Source: Cricetomys ansorgei
Lineage: Eukaryota; Chordata; Mammalia; Rodentia; Nesomyidae
Direction of reading: 5' to 3'
Assembly: GCA_026225945.1 (NCBI GenBank)
Contig: JAMJFZ010003163.1
Location: forward strand, 19,590,501 to 19,654,500
Length of the DNA: 64,000 bases
In this document: one piece after another, positions 21,132 to 32,289 of the stretch
How the letters are laid out: each line of letters begins with the position of its first letter
Position numbering within the stretch: position 1 is the stretch's first letter
The notes under the pieces: model-generated
Databases searched by the model: none
What the model saw: the letters and a program-made list of their open reading frames with translations, nothing else
What the model was told of the DNA's origin: nothing
Position numbers and translations under genes: made by a program

Positions 21132-21395
21132 CATGAAGGGGTAGTGACTGGGGTGGCGCTGGATTTATAGCTTAATTCAAGGGCATCTGACATCTTTACT
21201 ATATGGAGTGTTTCCATCCAGGTCCGTGGCTACACCTTTCATTTATTCGGGCCTTCCTTTATGTCCCTCAGTAAAGTTTTACGATTTTCTTCACATAGGT
21301 CCTGAACATTTCTCCGTCGGTTTATTCTTAGGTATTTTATGTATTTGGTTGTCGTTTTCACTGTGAACGAGCCTGGAGCATTTCTGGAGTTGAAC
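20990..21395 (-). mobile_element. L1 ORF2 fragment split by a CA microsatellite
   Basis: Left of the CA tract, TCTTTCAAGTGAATTTTAGC matches an L1 ORF2 block in reverse. Right of it, TTTACTATATGGAGTGTTTC, TAAAGTTTTACGATTTTCTT and TTTATTCTTAGGTATTTTAT continue the same element. Confidence 0.8.
21077..21129. repeat. (CA)n microsatellite
   Basis: About 26 uninterrupted CA units inside the L1 fragment. Confidence 0.98.
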
Positions 21396-23334
21396 TTGCA
21401 TCATGACACCATCTTTAGCCTGACATGAATAAAATCATGTCTCCAGCTCTCACTTTTCCTGAGTTGTGACTCCCCTTCCTTCCCTGCAGTGAGCTGGTGG
21501 GTAACATCAACAGCAGAAAATGGGGTTCGCTTTCTCTAGGGTCCAGTCCTTGGGGTTTGGCCTGAGGTTTAATGCTACCCTAGGCTACAGTTTGGGCACA
21601 GGGGTAGGTGTCAGCTCCATCGGTTCCGGTGAAAACCGATATGCACGTGTTCCTGATTTCTAATTGCTAATTGCTCTATCCACCCCCCAACCCCCACTCC
21701 AGGGCTGCGTTAGATGTCACCACTCCCTCAGAAGCTGTGGTTGTGGCTTCCTTCTGTTCTGCCAACCCAATCCCGTGTGCTTCCTATCTTCCAGAAACCA
21801 TGAACAAAGTAAGTCTTTGGTTACCCAGTGTAGTTCTGCACCCATTTTTTTTTTTTTTTCCTTTACAAACATGGCTTGAGCAGCGCTGATGGATGGGCGT
21901 GTCTCAGTTTTCAAAACAGAAAACTGATCCAATCAGCTTTCCTCTTAATTCTTGGGTATGGGCTACGTTTCTATGGCGACGCAGGGGCCAGGGAGGGAGA
22001 AGTGGGAGGTGTAGGTGACAACTGAGTCACTGTAGGCCTTGAGGAGCATGAGAGGTTAGGTTCAAGGTCAAGAGGCAGTTCTGGCTTCGGAAGGACAGGA
22101 GAGGTCAAAGGCAGGCATATGTGGGGGTTCTCACAGGCTTGGCTGTGGACGGTAACCGTGCCCCCCGGCTCTCAGCTCCTTCTGTGCTGCGGTAGGGCTC
22201 TCTGGAGGCGTGGCTCATAGGACATCACCTACAGGAGGGTCAGAGGGGAGGCTGTGACTGTGGAAATCATGAAGGCTACCTGCATACTGACACCCAGATT
22301 TCTGGGTCACTGACCCGGGGCTGGGGTGCTTTAAGCAGTGCAAATGTCATAACGGGGGGAATGCTGGGAATGGGGGGACCACACTGTTGTGCATCTGGTT
22401 GGGGTGCTTCCAGTCACTTTACCCCTTCCTAGTTATGGAAAACCACTGTCGAGTTAAAATCTAGGCACAGGGAGATTGTCTTGGGGAGTGCGTTGACCTC
22501 TGGGTAAGTTATGAAGCCACTTCTGTCACTTTGGGGCCCTTCCCCCACAGAGTCTCGGCATTCTCTTAGTGCCCATCTCTCTCTCTTCCTCACACAGATG
22601 AGGTCTGGGTAGCAGCCGTCCACATAGGTTAGAGCAGTCTCTCAGATGCTTGAGTCTGGAAGGGCGAGGTAGCTTTCCTACCGCTGTTTTAGACTTTCCT
22701 CTGTCCCCAGGACATCCAGCTTCCGTGTGGAAACGTCTTGGAGCCAATTCCCCCATTGGGCCAGCTGAGTTCGCTCTACCACACGCAGAAGAGCATGTTC
22801 CTTGTCAGTTGCGTGTCTGGCATTTTCTGAGGGGAATGTGTAGCTTCACCCAGTGGGTGAGCTAGGCAACCACAGCCTCCACTTATCCCCGAGGGTTGGA
22901 GGGGCCGGTTGGAGTGTTCAGGCATGGCCTGAGGTTCTCACCTCGGCAGGTGAGACGTCTACTTTGCGGTTCAAAACCTTACCTGCAGGAACTTCTGTGT
23001 GCCAGCCCAAAATTCCAGAACTTATTGGCCCGATGGTCCCTGGGTATGGCTGGCCCGGTCTGTGCTCTGCTCCTAGAAAAGCTGGGGCTGTTCAAATAGA
23101 AGTCGGTATGTTCAGCAAGAGGGACAGTGCTTCATCTGTAGTTCCTGCTGCTGGGGCTGCATCTGCAGTTTGTTCGCACCCCTCTCATCCATGGTGGGAT
23201 GCTTCAGAGGGTCCCAAGTAGAAAAAGACTCAGGAGAGTCTGGTGCTGGAGGGGGCCATGATGGGGAGCATCAATATGTGACTCATCCCCCATTCCCCAA
23301 CCCAATTTTTCCCCTCTTTTCCTTTTATTTAATT
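21396..23334. other. unique non-coding stretch
   Basis: About 1.9 kb without a recognised mobile element, apart from a T-run at 21845-21860. Frames of up to 122 codons (22853-23221) carry no known domain. Confidence 0.5.
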
Positions 23335-23770
23335 TTTCCCCAGAAAACTGTGTGATTTTATATGCTTTTCTCTGCATGTATTAAACAAATTGCACAGCTG
23401 AATAGCTGTTCTTAAAACCTGGACATTCACCAAAAAGAAGTTTGCCAGCACAGACAATTAAGCTTTCTTCTTTGAACAATGGTGTGACTGACTGGCACAT
23501 TTGAAATGCGAGCGTGTTTTTTTCTTCCACTGTTCATCCTTCAAGCTGATAAACAGCAACAATGGGAAACAGCTGGGACAGGAAAACATTTGAGTTTGTA
23601 TTTTCAAAGCAAGCGAAAGAAACCCGTCAGTGCGGGCCAGATCCCGTCTTCCGCCTGAGGGCCAGCCGGCATTTGGGGAGGGAAAAAATACTATACATAT
23701 TTCTAATCAAACATTACATATTTATTAATGTGCAGCTGGTGCATTGTATTCCGAGGGTTGCTAGGGGGGT
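23335..23770. promoter_or_regulatory. candidate conserved non-coding element with SOX-like sites
   Basis: A repeat-free AT-rich island. It contains two SOX-type sites, GAACAATGG at 23474-23482 and CAACAATGG at about 23558-23566, several homeodomain cores (GACAATTAAGC, ATTTATTAATG) and TCTAATCAAACATTAC. Composition changes abruptly into a C-rich stretch at 23770. Conservation is inferred. Confidence 0.5.
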
Positions 23771-23839
23771 CTTTCCCCCACCCCCCACGCCACCCGCCTT
23801 GTTCCTCTAACGTGTCTTGTCTGGCAGGCTGGCATTGTT

Positions 23840-23945
23840 CTGTAACTGACATTACTTTATAAGAATCCAGAGCTGGGCACATTTAATACGAGTCATTGAG
23901 ACAGTTGCTCTCTGAGAGCTTGCGTGACGTAGGTACCATTTGAGC
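23840..23945. promoter_or_regulatory. candidate conserved patch with CRE-like site
   Basis: Repeat-free. It includes GACATTACTTTATAAGAATC and a CRE-like TGCGTGACGTAGG near 23921. It may belong to the same regulatory block as its neighbours. Confidence 0.35.
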
Positions 23946-24119
23946 CTTGGTTTTTGTTCTGGGAGCTGATGGGTTGGCAGCGGAGGTGTCTTTGGGCAGG
24001 TGTACTCAGGACACCGCATATGGGGGAGCCCCCAGTACCTTCATGCCAACCTCCATTTGGCATATTGGGCCCTTTCTTGAAAGGTCACAGCTCTTGCCCT
24101 ACTGGCTGTGCTCTTTCTC

Positions 24120-24430
24120 AACATGGGAACAGATTTATTTTGATGTTTATTGAGATTAAACTTGCCATGTACTTCGTCAGCACGAGGGTCGGCTCTGTTC
24201 ATTAGGTGGGGAGGCCCACCTTGTCAAGTTCCATCGGGCGCTGGCACGAGTGATCACTTTATCATCATTTGTCAGCAGCCTGACGGGTTTTACTCAGCTC
24301 TGACTCCTCCCGGGCCTGCTGTCATAACTTCCTTGGTTTTATGGCAGCAGCTGATTTCCCTTTGGTGATTGTCAAATGAATCTACTTTGCCTTAATATTG
24401 CTAATACGCTAAACATAAAAGACCCAGGAA
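24120..24430. promoter_or_regulatory. candidate conserved non-coding element
   Basis: Repeat-free. TTATTTTGATGTTTATTGAG (forkhead-like TGTTTA), GTGATCACTTTATCATCATT and TTAATATTGCTAATACGC are densely packed. The look is that of a developmental enhancer, not of a decayed repeat. Confidence 0.45.
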
Positions 24431-25369
24431 GAGACAAAACCGAGAAACGCCAGATATGTAGTGCTCCTGTCACAATGCATGCCTCTCTGGAAACCATCCT
24501 CCCTGTCCATCTTGGAAAATCCACTTACACTGAGCAAGGGAGGGATGGGTCTCTCAGAGCTTTGAAAAACCCCAGTTGAGACTTTAGCTAGTCCTATGCA
24601 CCCCCTGACCACCCCAAAAAAATTAGCATAAGAGCTTAGAGATGGTGGGGTGAAAGGAAGATCTGGATGTTGAAACCATAGTGTGACCATCTTTCCCACT
24701 TTGGACCTCAGTTTCCCATGGTTTTTGTTTTGTTTTTGTTTTTGTTTTTTTTGGAGGAGCCAGCAATACTGGCTCACATTTGGGGCATCAGCAGAGATGG
24801 CCGAGAGGACTGGGCAGTGACTGCAGCTCTCTAGAGGGCTCACACCTCTGCTTGCATAGGGCAGCCACCACTCATGGGCAGCCAAATAAGAAAGCAGAGT
24901 TCTGAATTTTTATGTCAACAGTTTTAAGTTCTACAATTGCCATTGAATTAAAAAAAAAACAAAACCTCATTTTGTTGGTACAATAAAAAGTCTGTTTGTT
25001 TTGTCATTATGAATGATGGGTATTAATACAGCCGACATGCTTGAGCGTTTCACATGGGTCCCATAGTTAGGACATGGCTATAAGCTAGGCCTGGTTCTGC
25101 CCTGTTTCATCAGCAAGGGGGTGGAAGTAGAGAGAGAAACTTACCTAAGGCTCTTTAGTGTTCAGCTGATCAGGTAATTGACACCCAAGAGCCTAGAGAT
25201 CTGCTGACAGGGGAGACCTTGGCCTTTATGGAAATAAGGTTTGTGTTTGAAGACAGTTCTCCTAGAAAAGGCCAAAACATTTCGGTGTTCTGTCTAGAAA
25301 TAAATTGTAGAGGAATAGCCCTATGTGAAAGCTAAGGTTTACATTCCAGGGGCTACATTCAGAGACCTG
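24431..25369. other. mostly unique stretch
   Basis: A (TTTTTG)n-like tract lies at 24721-24751 and an A-run at 24950-24959. Nothing else recognised. Confidence 0.4.
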
Positions 25370-26035
25370 TGTGGTCTGGATGGAATGTAGACACATACCT
25401 TTAGTCCCAGTACTCAGAAGGCAGTGGTAAGCCATGCCTTTAATCCCTAGAAAAAACGGTGGAAACAGACACAGGAAGCAGAACTGAGAAGAAGTCAATA
25501 TCACACAGGAAGTGACATCTGAGATGAGTCAGAGTGAATGGCAGACAAAGTGACTAATCAGAGGAGGAGTTAGCAGAGTAAGGACATGCCCAACTCTCAC
25601 AAGAAAAAGCGGGCTCTCAGCTCAGTTAAAGAGAGTTAGATTAGAGTCAGTCAGTGGAGGAGCTGTTACAGGGTCAACTGAAGTAGTCAGCTGAAGAGAG
25701 TTAAAGAGTCAGTTAACAGAAGCAGACAGAAGAGTCAGAATTCAGAAGGAGCTACTCAGAGTGGCTCAGTCAGCAGTAGGTCTTAGAAGGCTAAGGCTGA
25801 AGCCTTCTAAGTCCAGACTAGCAGTTTAAATGTTCTAGACTGTACAAAGGCTGAAGCCTTCCAGTTCAAGGATTAGACTGTAAAGAGGCTGAAATGCTCT
25901 AGGGTTCAAGGGCTCAGGATGAGAACTGGTGATTGGATAAGAATCAAAAGCCTCTGCCCTGAACCAACACCCACATCTACATCAACAACTACAATAAATG
26001 TGTGCTACTCTTGAAAAATACACCCGATTTCTGGA
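25370..26035. repeat. GAGTCAG-rich sequence, probably an interspersed element
   Basis: It starts with a B1-like scrap (CCTTTAGTCCCAGTACTCAG) and then about 550 bp rich in GAGTCAG, GAGTTA and AGTCAGT units. The pair GGCTGAAGCCTTCTAAG and GGCTGAAGCCTTCCAG repeats internally. It ends with CAACTACAATAAATGTGTGC, a polyadenylation-like signal. The plan recalls a rodent LTR or non-autonomous retroelement, but I cannot name one. Confidence 0.4.
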
Positions 26036-27875
26036 ATTTCCCCACGTCTGTCACCCTGTCTCCCTGCCTTCCAAACCTATAAGTCTTCTTTAGGCAATGA
26101 GAGGATAATTGAGGGCAGAAGTAAGGGGGAAGAGATGGGGTCTCTCCTGCAATTCACAGCAGCTTTTCTGGAAGCCTTATTTCTGTCTTAGGCTTTCTGG
26201 CTCAGTTCTCCTGCTCAGCCCTTTAGATTCTTTAACACATTTACCCAAAGCTGATTAGCTCTTTAATAAGCATTGAATTCATGGTGAGCTAAACAGTCCA
26301 ACATAGGGCGTTTTGAAGAAAGATTTGTTTCTCTCTTCATTTCTCTTTGGCCATGACTGTGTTTCTGTTATTGCTGTCTTTTTTTTTTTTTTTTTGGTAC
26401 ATGTTCTCCCAAACCAACACTCATACGAGGTTTGACAGATGTCACTCAATACATGTACACTCAATACATACACAAAGATGGAATGCTTTCATGTGGCTCG
26501 TGTGTTACGAATACACTTATTTGTGGGTCTGTTTACATTGTACACACACATGGTTTGGGCTGCACATGGTTCAACATGCATGTGTGTACACAAATCATGA
26601 GATTCAGACATTCCTGTAGGGTTGGGATTCATGGCTGCATCACCAAATGCTCCTGGAACTTCCCAGGCTGAGTATGACGTGAAGAACGGAGCCAGGATCT
26701 GCAACTGCCTCAGTGGCTGGCTAACATACCAGGATGCTCACTGGTTAACAACTCTATCCCTGAGGACCCTTTAGCTGTGTGTGTGCGAGTCCATCAGTGA
26801 GAAACTGACCCAGGCTTGCAGGAGAGCAGAGGAGGGGAGACGGTTCCCTGCTTTGGGGCTGAGGTCAGCTGCACAGCCAGCCCTGAGGATGTGAGTATAC
26901 CTGCCAGCAAAACCGTGGATGCTGCTAGCTCTGTGTGGGCCACATTTCTATGTGAAGAAGAGCCTCTTCCTCTGCAGCTGACCAGGGCAATGTACCTTCT
27001 GCAGTATCAGGAACAAGAGCCCTGATCCAGAGGCATCTAAAGGCTGCTTTCTTGGAGATGAGGGGACTCCCATCTCCCTGGTGGAAGCCCTGGTACTTCC
27101 GTCTTATAGAATGAGGGCACTTAACTTTCCTTCACATGTGTATTTCATTCTGGGGATGCTTTGTGGACCAAGGAGGCAGGTCCTATTGGATAGGGCAGCT
27201 GGCAGAAGGGTCCTGCCTCTCCAACTCTCTGCAGGGGGAAGTGAAAGGAGGGGCCAGTGAGGAGGGGGGAGCAATGGGGATCATGGGAATAATAACAACA
27301 CGTGTCCACAGTATAATCCCAACGCTTATTCTACAGACAAGCCCTCAGCTGGGGGCTTTTCGTAGTTTCTCCACCTGAAATTGACCAAGAGTTGCTATCT
27401 TTAAAATCCAGGTCCGTTTCCCAGATGACAGCCCTTGAGGTGCAAAGAAGTGATTGTGATGATTAGTTTTAAGGCTTGGGCTACAGCATCCTAAAACCCC
27501 CTTTGTCCTCAGAAGGCGCCCACTTTCGGAACTTCCGGCTCCACACCTGGAGCCTACTTTCCGGAATCGGCTTCTCCTCAATCTCCAGGTTCTTAAGGCC
27601 GGTGGAAGAGGAGACTCCGGTGAGTGGGTGACCAGCCTATTGCTCTCACACACACACCCCCCCCAGCCCCCAGAGCCAGAGCTGTTCCTCTGGGGCTCAG
27701 GGAGGGAAAGTCTAGACTTTCAGGGAAGAAGAAATTGGACATTGGCCTGAGCCCACTGTCCCCGCTCAAGGTCATCAGCACAGCTGCAGGTCTGCAGGGC
27801 GGGATGCAGAAGCTGCCAGCAGATAAGGGTCTTCAGTGGCTGCAGATGTACCTGCGCTATCACAGCTTCCTTAAG
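26036..27875. other. mostly unique stretch
   Basis: A T-run sits at 26377-26396 and a C-run near 27653-27664. No exon, SINE or LTR was recognised in 1.8 kb. Confidence 0.45.
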
Positions 27876-28345
27876 CCAGGATGAATATGTAAATCTCTCC
27901 CACAGCCTCCTGGATTACAGGAGCCGGGACTGCCTCCTCCGCAGCAATTCCGAGGGTAAAATTGATTAATATTTGTTTTCAAAATGACATGCGGTGATGT
28001 ATGAGCCCTTTTACAACTTAAATTAATACTTTAAAGAGATGAATGGTCTCTACAGAGGGTGTTAAAGTTCAAGCCCAGGGAATTTGCATATTTATATTAC
28101 AGCCGACTGATAGTAATTGTGAGGCCAGTCTGTAATGCTCTTCGTTTGTCATTTTCAGAGGGCTTTGCTTCTGCCAGGGACCTCATTAAGTCCCCAAGAC
28201 TCAGCCCTTCCTGATGGCGGGACCTGAGCCTGTGAACAGGGTGGACGCGGATTTGCCTCTTGGTCCCCAGGAGACGGAGACCTACTTGGGAATGGGCCCC
28301 TATTTGGTGGGGGCAGATGCCTTTGGTCTGCAGACCTTTTCGATA
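27876..28345. promoter_or_regulatory. candidate conserved non-coding element with octamer
   Basis: A repeat-free block. It holds AAATTGATTAATATTTG near 27959, TTAAATTAATACTTTAAAG near 28018, the octamer ATTTGCAT at 28082-28089 and GATAGTAATTG near 28108. A CTCATTAAG/TTAAGTCC segment follows. It fits a POU plus homeodomain enhancer; conservation is untested. Confidence 0.5.
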
Positions 28346-28827
28346 CCTCCAGGACCCGCAAGGCTTCCTAGTATTTGCGGGGTCAGCCTTCCAGCTAGAA
28401 GTATCATTGTAACTCTTTTCTTTGAGCGGTGTCACTGGAAGTAGTTTCAGAGAAGAGGAGAAAGACAGCAAAGCATCCATTGTTAAACTGTGACTGTTAG
28501 GGCAACTGAGGTGCGGTCCTATAGGAACACCCGGGGCCACACTGTAAGAAACACTTGGGGACTGACTACCCTAGGTGAGGGTGTTTTGTCTTCACTTCTG
28601 TGTGTCATTGGCTGAGGGCTGCCTCTGGGTGGCAATTCCCAGCACCCTGAGACTGAGAATCCCATTGAGCTCCAGGGCCCATCCCAAAATAGCTGAGTGT
28701 GTGTGTATGGGGCAGGGGTGGGGTGGGGTGGTGGGGTGGTGGTGGAGCTAGCCAATGCTCCCATGTACGGATGGATACGGAGGAAGACAGTTTTTATTGG
28801 TAGATTAGCTTTGCTTTTTTATAGACT
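28346..28827. other. unique stretch with G-rich run
   Basis: A G-rich segment at 28710-28745 (GGGGCAGGGGTGGGGTGGGG and following GGTGGGGTGG) has more than four runs of three or more G and could fold as a G-quadruplex. Confidence 0.6.
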
Positions 28828-28840
28828 AAAAGCAGAATTT

Positions 28841-29051
28841 CTAGGGCCGAAGGTATGACTCAGTGGTTAAGATCACTTGTTCTTGCAGAAGAGCTGTGTT
28901 CAGTTCCCACATGGCAGCTCTCAACTGTCCATAACCCCAGTTCTAGGGTATCTGATGCTCTCCTCTGACCTCTGCTGGTGTCAGGCGTGCATGTGGTGTA
29001 CAGATATATGTGCTAGCAAAACACTTAAATACATTTAAAAGATACAAATTA
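28841..29051 (+). mobile_element. B3 SINE with target-site duplication
   Basis: GGGCCGAAGGTATGACTCAG ... GCAAAACACTTAAATACA is a forward B3. The 13-bp direct repeat AAAAGCAGAATTT flanks it at 28828-28840 and 29052-29064. Confidence 0.93.
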
Positions 29052-29254
29052 AAAAGCAGAATTTATTTCTCACGTGCACTCTGCTCCCACAGCCCCTGCT
29101 TGCAGACATGCACACACAGATAATACACCCATTTTGGTTTTGTAGATTAGTTCCAAAATTCCCACCCCCCCCAGCTCCCTGCTGCTCCTCGTCTGCTACA
29201 GGGCAACGTGACTCAGTTTCTCATGGAGAGCTGCAGTCCGTCAGTACCTTACTT

Positions 29255-29578
29255 CTTGAATTTGTGGGTTACCTTGGCCAGACTCTGCCTCTGTCCTGGA
29301 ATTTTCTGTCTGCCATGAGGAAAAACCTAGATTAGCTTGCTGGAGGAGGAGAGGCAGTGGACAGCCAGCAGAGGGGTTCTGGCCAAGGTCCTGAGAGGAA
29401 GCCAGGTGAGAACGGGAAGCCATCAGCATCTGTAAAATAGGTAATTAATGAATGACTTTTACTGCCCTAGGCCATTGTAAATGAGCCAATGTAAGCAAGC
29501 CCCCAATTAAATGCTTTCTCTTTTATAAGTTGACTTGTTATGGCATTTTGTCATGACAATAGAAAAGTAACCAAGATG
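29255..29578 (+). mobile_element. MaLR LTR remnant
   Basis: The 3' part is clear: AAGCCCCCAATTAAATGCTT, TTTATAAGTTGACTTGTTAT and ATAGAAAAGTAACCAAGATG. The 5' limit is uncertain because of divergence. Confidence 0.65.
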
Positions 29579-30167
29579 AGGCCACATGTCCATGTATCCA
29601 CCCTGAGCCATCCCAGACCCCTCTAGGATGATGAACTGAGAAGGGATTGAAAAACAAAGGGCAACCTGATCTTACCCTGACCTGGAAAGAGGCCTGGAGG
29701 CAGTGTGCTGTGGTTGTTCTATCTGCAGAAGGTGGGGATGCTTCCTGCTCAAGGGACTGGAGCAGTTCACTCATGGAGAGTGGGGTATCACTGGAGGGCG
29801 GGTGAGGTAGGGCTTCAATAATCACTCTTAGGGATTCAAAGAGAAGAATGACAGCCCCATGTCTGAAAAGCTGGCAGGAAGCAGGAGGGAAAGGCAGGAC
29901 GAAACAGAACCCTATATCCAAGGCAGTTTTGCAGAAGAGGCTATGACAGGTGACCCCCTCAACACATTCTTAGGGCAATTTGGACAGGATATGGCAGTTC
30001 ATAAAGGGAAGTCCAATGGGCTGGGACTGTTTATGTAACCAGCTGAGTGGTAGACCTCTCTGGCCCTCACAGTCAGGAGCAGGACAGAAAGCAGGTGGCA
30101 TGTTCTGAAATGAAATTTGTCTGGGAAGGGAGTTTTGAGGCTATGTGAAGCAGCAGGAATTGAACAC
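29579..30167. other. unique non-coding stretch
   Basis: No repeat recognised. A 127-codon minus-strand frame has no known domain. Confidence 0.4.
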
Positions 30168-30494
30168 TGTAGTTGTATGCTGCTGTGCTGGCTCACCAAG
30201 AAGACAAGGAGGCATTTCATATGTCGAAACTCTGCCAGACCTCAGCAGAGGGAACCATCATCAGGGCCAATGCCAGATTTGACAGTGGAACCCAGAGCAG
30301 CTGAGCTCAGGTGTTTTTATTTTTTCAGAACTCCCGAGGTAATCTGCTGACAGCACATGCAGATCATTAGCAATTAAACAACCACCACAAAAATCCAACA
30401 CCTGAAAACAATACAAAATTCCTTAGACAGCCTGTCACCCAACAGTACATAAAACAATTACTTTATATATAACTAAAAATAAACTTCTGCAACA
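30168..30494 (-). repeat. LTR (3' copy of the element)
   Basis: Plus strand runs TGTAGTTGTATGCTGCTGTG to CTTCTGCAACA. On the minus strand it starts TGTTGCAG and carries an AAAATAAAAACACC polyadenylation region. By eye it is about four-fifths identical to the partner LTR, implying an old insertion. Confidence 0.85.
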
Positions 30495-30507
30495 ATTCCC
30501 CTTTTCT
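30495..30507 (-). other. polypurine tract
   Basis: The minus strand reads AGAAAAGGGGAAT directly before the LTR start TGTTGCAG. A purine run at this place primes plus-strand DNA synthesis in retroviruses and fixes the element's direction. Confidence 0.7.
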
Positions 30508-31371
30508 GTATTAAAAAAAAATTGCATTATCTTTACAATACAATTTAACCCTACACCAGCAAAACTATCTACAGAAGGAATAATCACAAGGGTTGCTAAT
30601 GCACAGGACCAAATGAAACCAAACATCTATCAAGCTTTCACAATGTCTTTGGACAGCAGAAAAACATTATTAATGTCCAACTATCTGGAATTCACTCACA
30701 ATCTTCTGGGCTCCTCCAAAGGGCTTGGATCAGTTCTCTGTCTCTGCCCTTGGCAGCACATAGCTTGTCCTCCAGGCTCTGGCTGGCTATACTCCATTGC
30801 TGCTGTTCTTGGTGGCCATCCCATGGTACTGGCATCTTCAGAACACTGGGGTCCTTTGCTGCAACCGGGCTGCAGTTTCACCAATAGCCTCCCCTGGGCT
30901 CTCCTCATGGTTCCAAGCCTCAACTTTTTTGCATGACTCCTTTATTCTGGGCCTTCAACTACTACCAAGGCTACACCCTTCACCAATGGCCTCTCCTGAC
31001 CTCTCACAGTGCCAAGCCTCAGCAGCTCTCCATGATCTCTTCATGCCTTCAAAACCAAAACCACCTAAATTGCTCCTGGGTGACTCTTACAGTACCAAGT
31101 TCGTCTACCAGTATGAGATACAACCTCACCCACTTCTGGAAGACAGCTTCTATGTGCTGACCCTGAGGAAACACTTTCAAGATTTTAATATAGAGTCTGG
31201 TTTGCAGGAAAAATAACTTGTCACCTTGTCTGCAGGAAGGATTTCCTCATGGGATGGAGTTCTCATCACCATCATCCGTGCCTGGACCACTTGTCGCTTA
31301 GTCAGGTTTGCAGGGAAAAAAAACAAAAACAAAAACAAAACTGTTCAGCTTAACTAAATGACTTTTTGGCT

Positions 31372-31680
31372 CTAAGCTATGGCTTCCACAACAGCAGGGG
31401 GTCCTGGGCTGGTGGGAAGAATCTCCAGTGGAAACAGTCTGGCAGTTTGGTGTTCTTTTTTACCACTGCTATAGGTAAACATGCATCCTTCCTCATAGCC
31501 CTCAAACACAACATCGTGAGCTTCACACACATACGACACAACTATCAGAAAACTCAGTTTGTGAAACAGTACACTATCACCAACAGTGGGAGGGAGAGTC
31601 AGATCCATGATCAGGAAAAGCAGTAAAAACCTTGCTTTTTCCTGCTCCCTGCTGAATTCTTTATCTCGAAGGACCTTCAT
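31372..31680 (-). other. 102-codon internal open frame of the element
   Basis: It is the longest sense-direction frame inside the element. It contains a hydrophobic stretch near residues 19-28 and no retroviral motif I recognise (no zinc knuckle, no protease or polymerase signature). It may be a remnant or a non-viral passenger sequence. Confidence 0.3.
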
Positions 31681-31960
31681 TCTGTGGCATTCACTTCAGA
31701 ACCCTTTTCCTCACTTATTTATTAATTTCACAGCCTTTTCTCTTCATAGAGGCTTCTTTCTTTCTCTCTTTCCTCTTCCTTTGGAAGACTTCTACTCATT
31801 ATTTTTGCAAATATATAATCTCTGTCCTCTAGGAGCTAGCTGCCCTGAGCATACTTTACTGGAGACTGTGAGGTCTGGAGTTCTTTCTTGTTCTTCCTTA
31901 TCTCCACATTGGATTAGCTTGTGTGGTGTCCTGCCCCTTGTTGGTGTGTCCTGCCCTATT

Positions 31961-32289
31961 TGTAGTAATACACTGCTGCTGTGTGGGCTCAGGAGAAAGG
32001 AGGCATTTTTCACAGGTGCAATTCCTGCCAGACCTCAGCAGAGGGAACCACCATTATAGCAGGGCCATCTCAACTGCCAGTGGAACCCTGAGCATCTGAG
32101 CTCAGGTGGTTTTATTTTTTCAGAACTCCTCAGGTGTTCTACTGATCGCACATGTAAATCATTAGCAATTAAACATCCCCCACAGAAATCCAACACCTGC
32201 AAATAATACAAAATGCCCTAGACAGCACCTCACCCAATAGTGCATAAAACAATTGTTTCAGGTATAACTAAAAATAAACTTCTGCAACA
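31961..32289 (-). repeat. LTR (5' copy of the element)
   Basis: Plus strand runs TGTAGTAATACACTGCTGCT to CTTCTGCAACA. It shares the CCAGACCTCAGCAGAGGGAA block and the ATCATTAGCAATTAAACA block with the four other copies in the window. Confidence 0.85.

Larger units (their letters stand above)
30168..32289 (-). mobile_element. two-LTR endogenous retroviral element, non-autonomous or decayed
   Basis: Two related LTRs of 327 and 329 bp, both TGTAG...CAACA on the plus strand (TG...CA termini), bound 1.47 kb of internal sequence. The minus-strand orientation follows from the LTR polyadenylation signal and from a polypurine tract next to the left LTR. The internal part is too short for gag-pol-env. 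Its centre (about 30830-31180) contains a direct-repeat sequence (TTCACCAATAGCCTCCCCTG, TTCACCAATGGCCTCTCCTG) that I recognise as common in rodent genomes. I saw no primer-binding site beginning TGG beside the 5' LTR. Flanks GAACAC and GACCTA do not form a clear target duplication. Confidence 0.7.

Noticed and set aside
27653..27664. C-run after a CA tract as a CRISPR or phage-like element
   Set aside because: No spaced direct repeats exist; the window is a rodent nuclear sequence, so CRISPR, operons and ribosome binding sites do not apply.
29363..29380. GCCAGCAGAGGGGTTC as a CTCF site
   Set aside because: Lacks the GGC part of the core and lies in a MaLR remnant.
30797..31216. 139-codon plus-strand frame inside the ERV
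   Set aside because: It is antisense to the element and follows a repeated sequence common in rodent genomes. It is not a gene.
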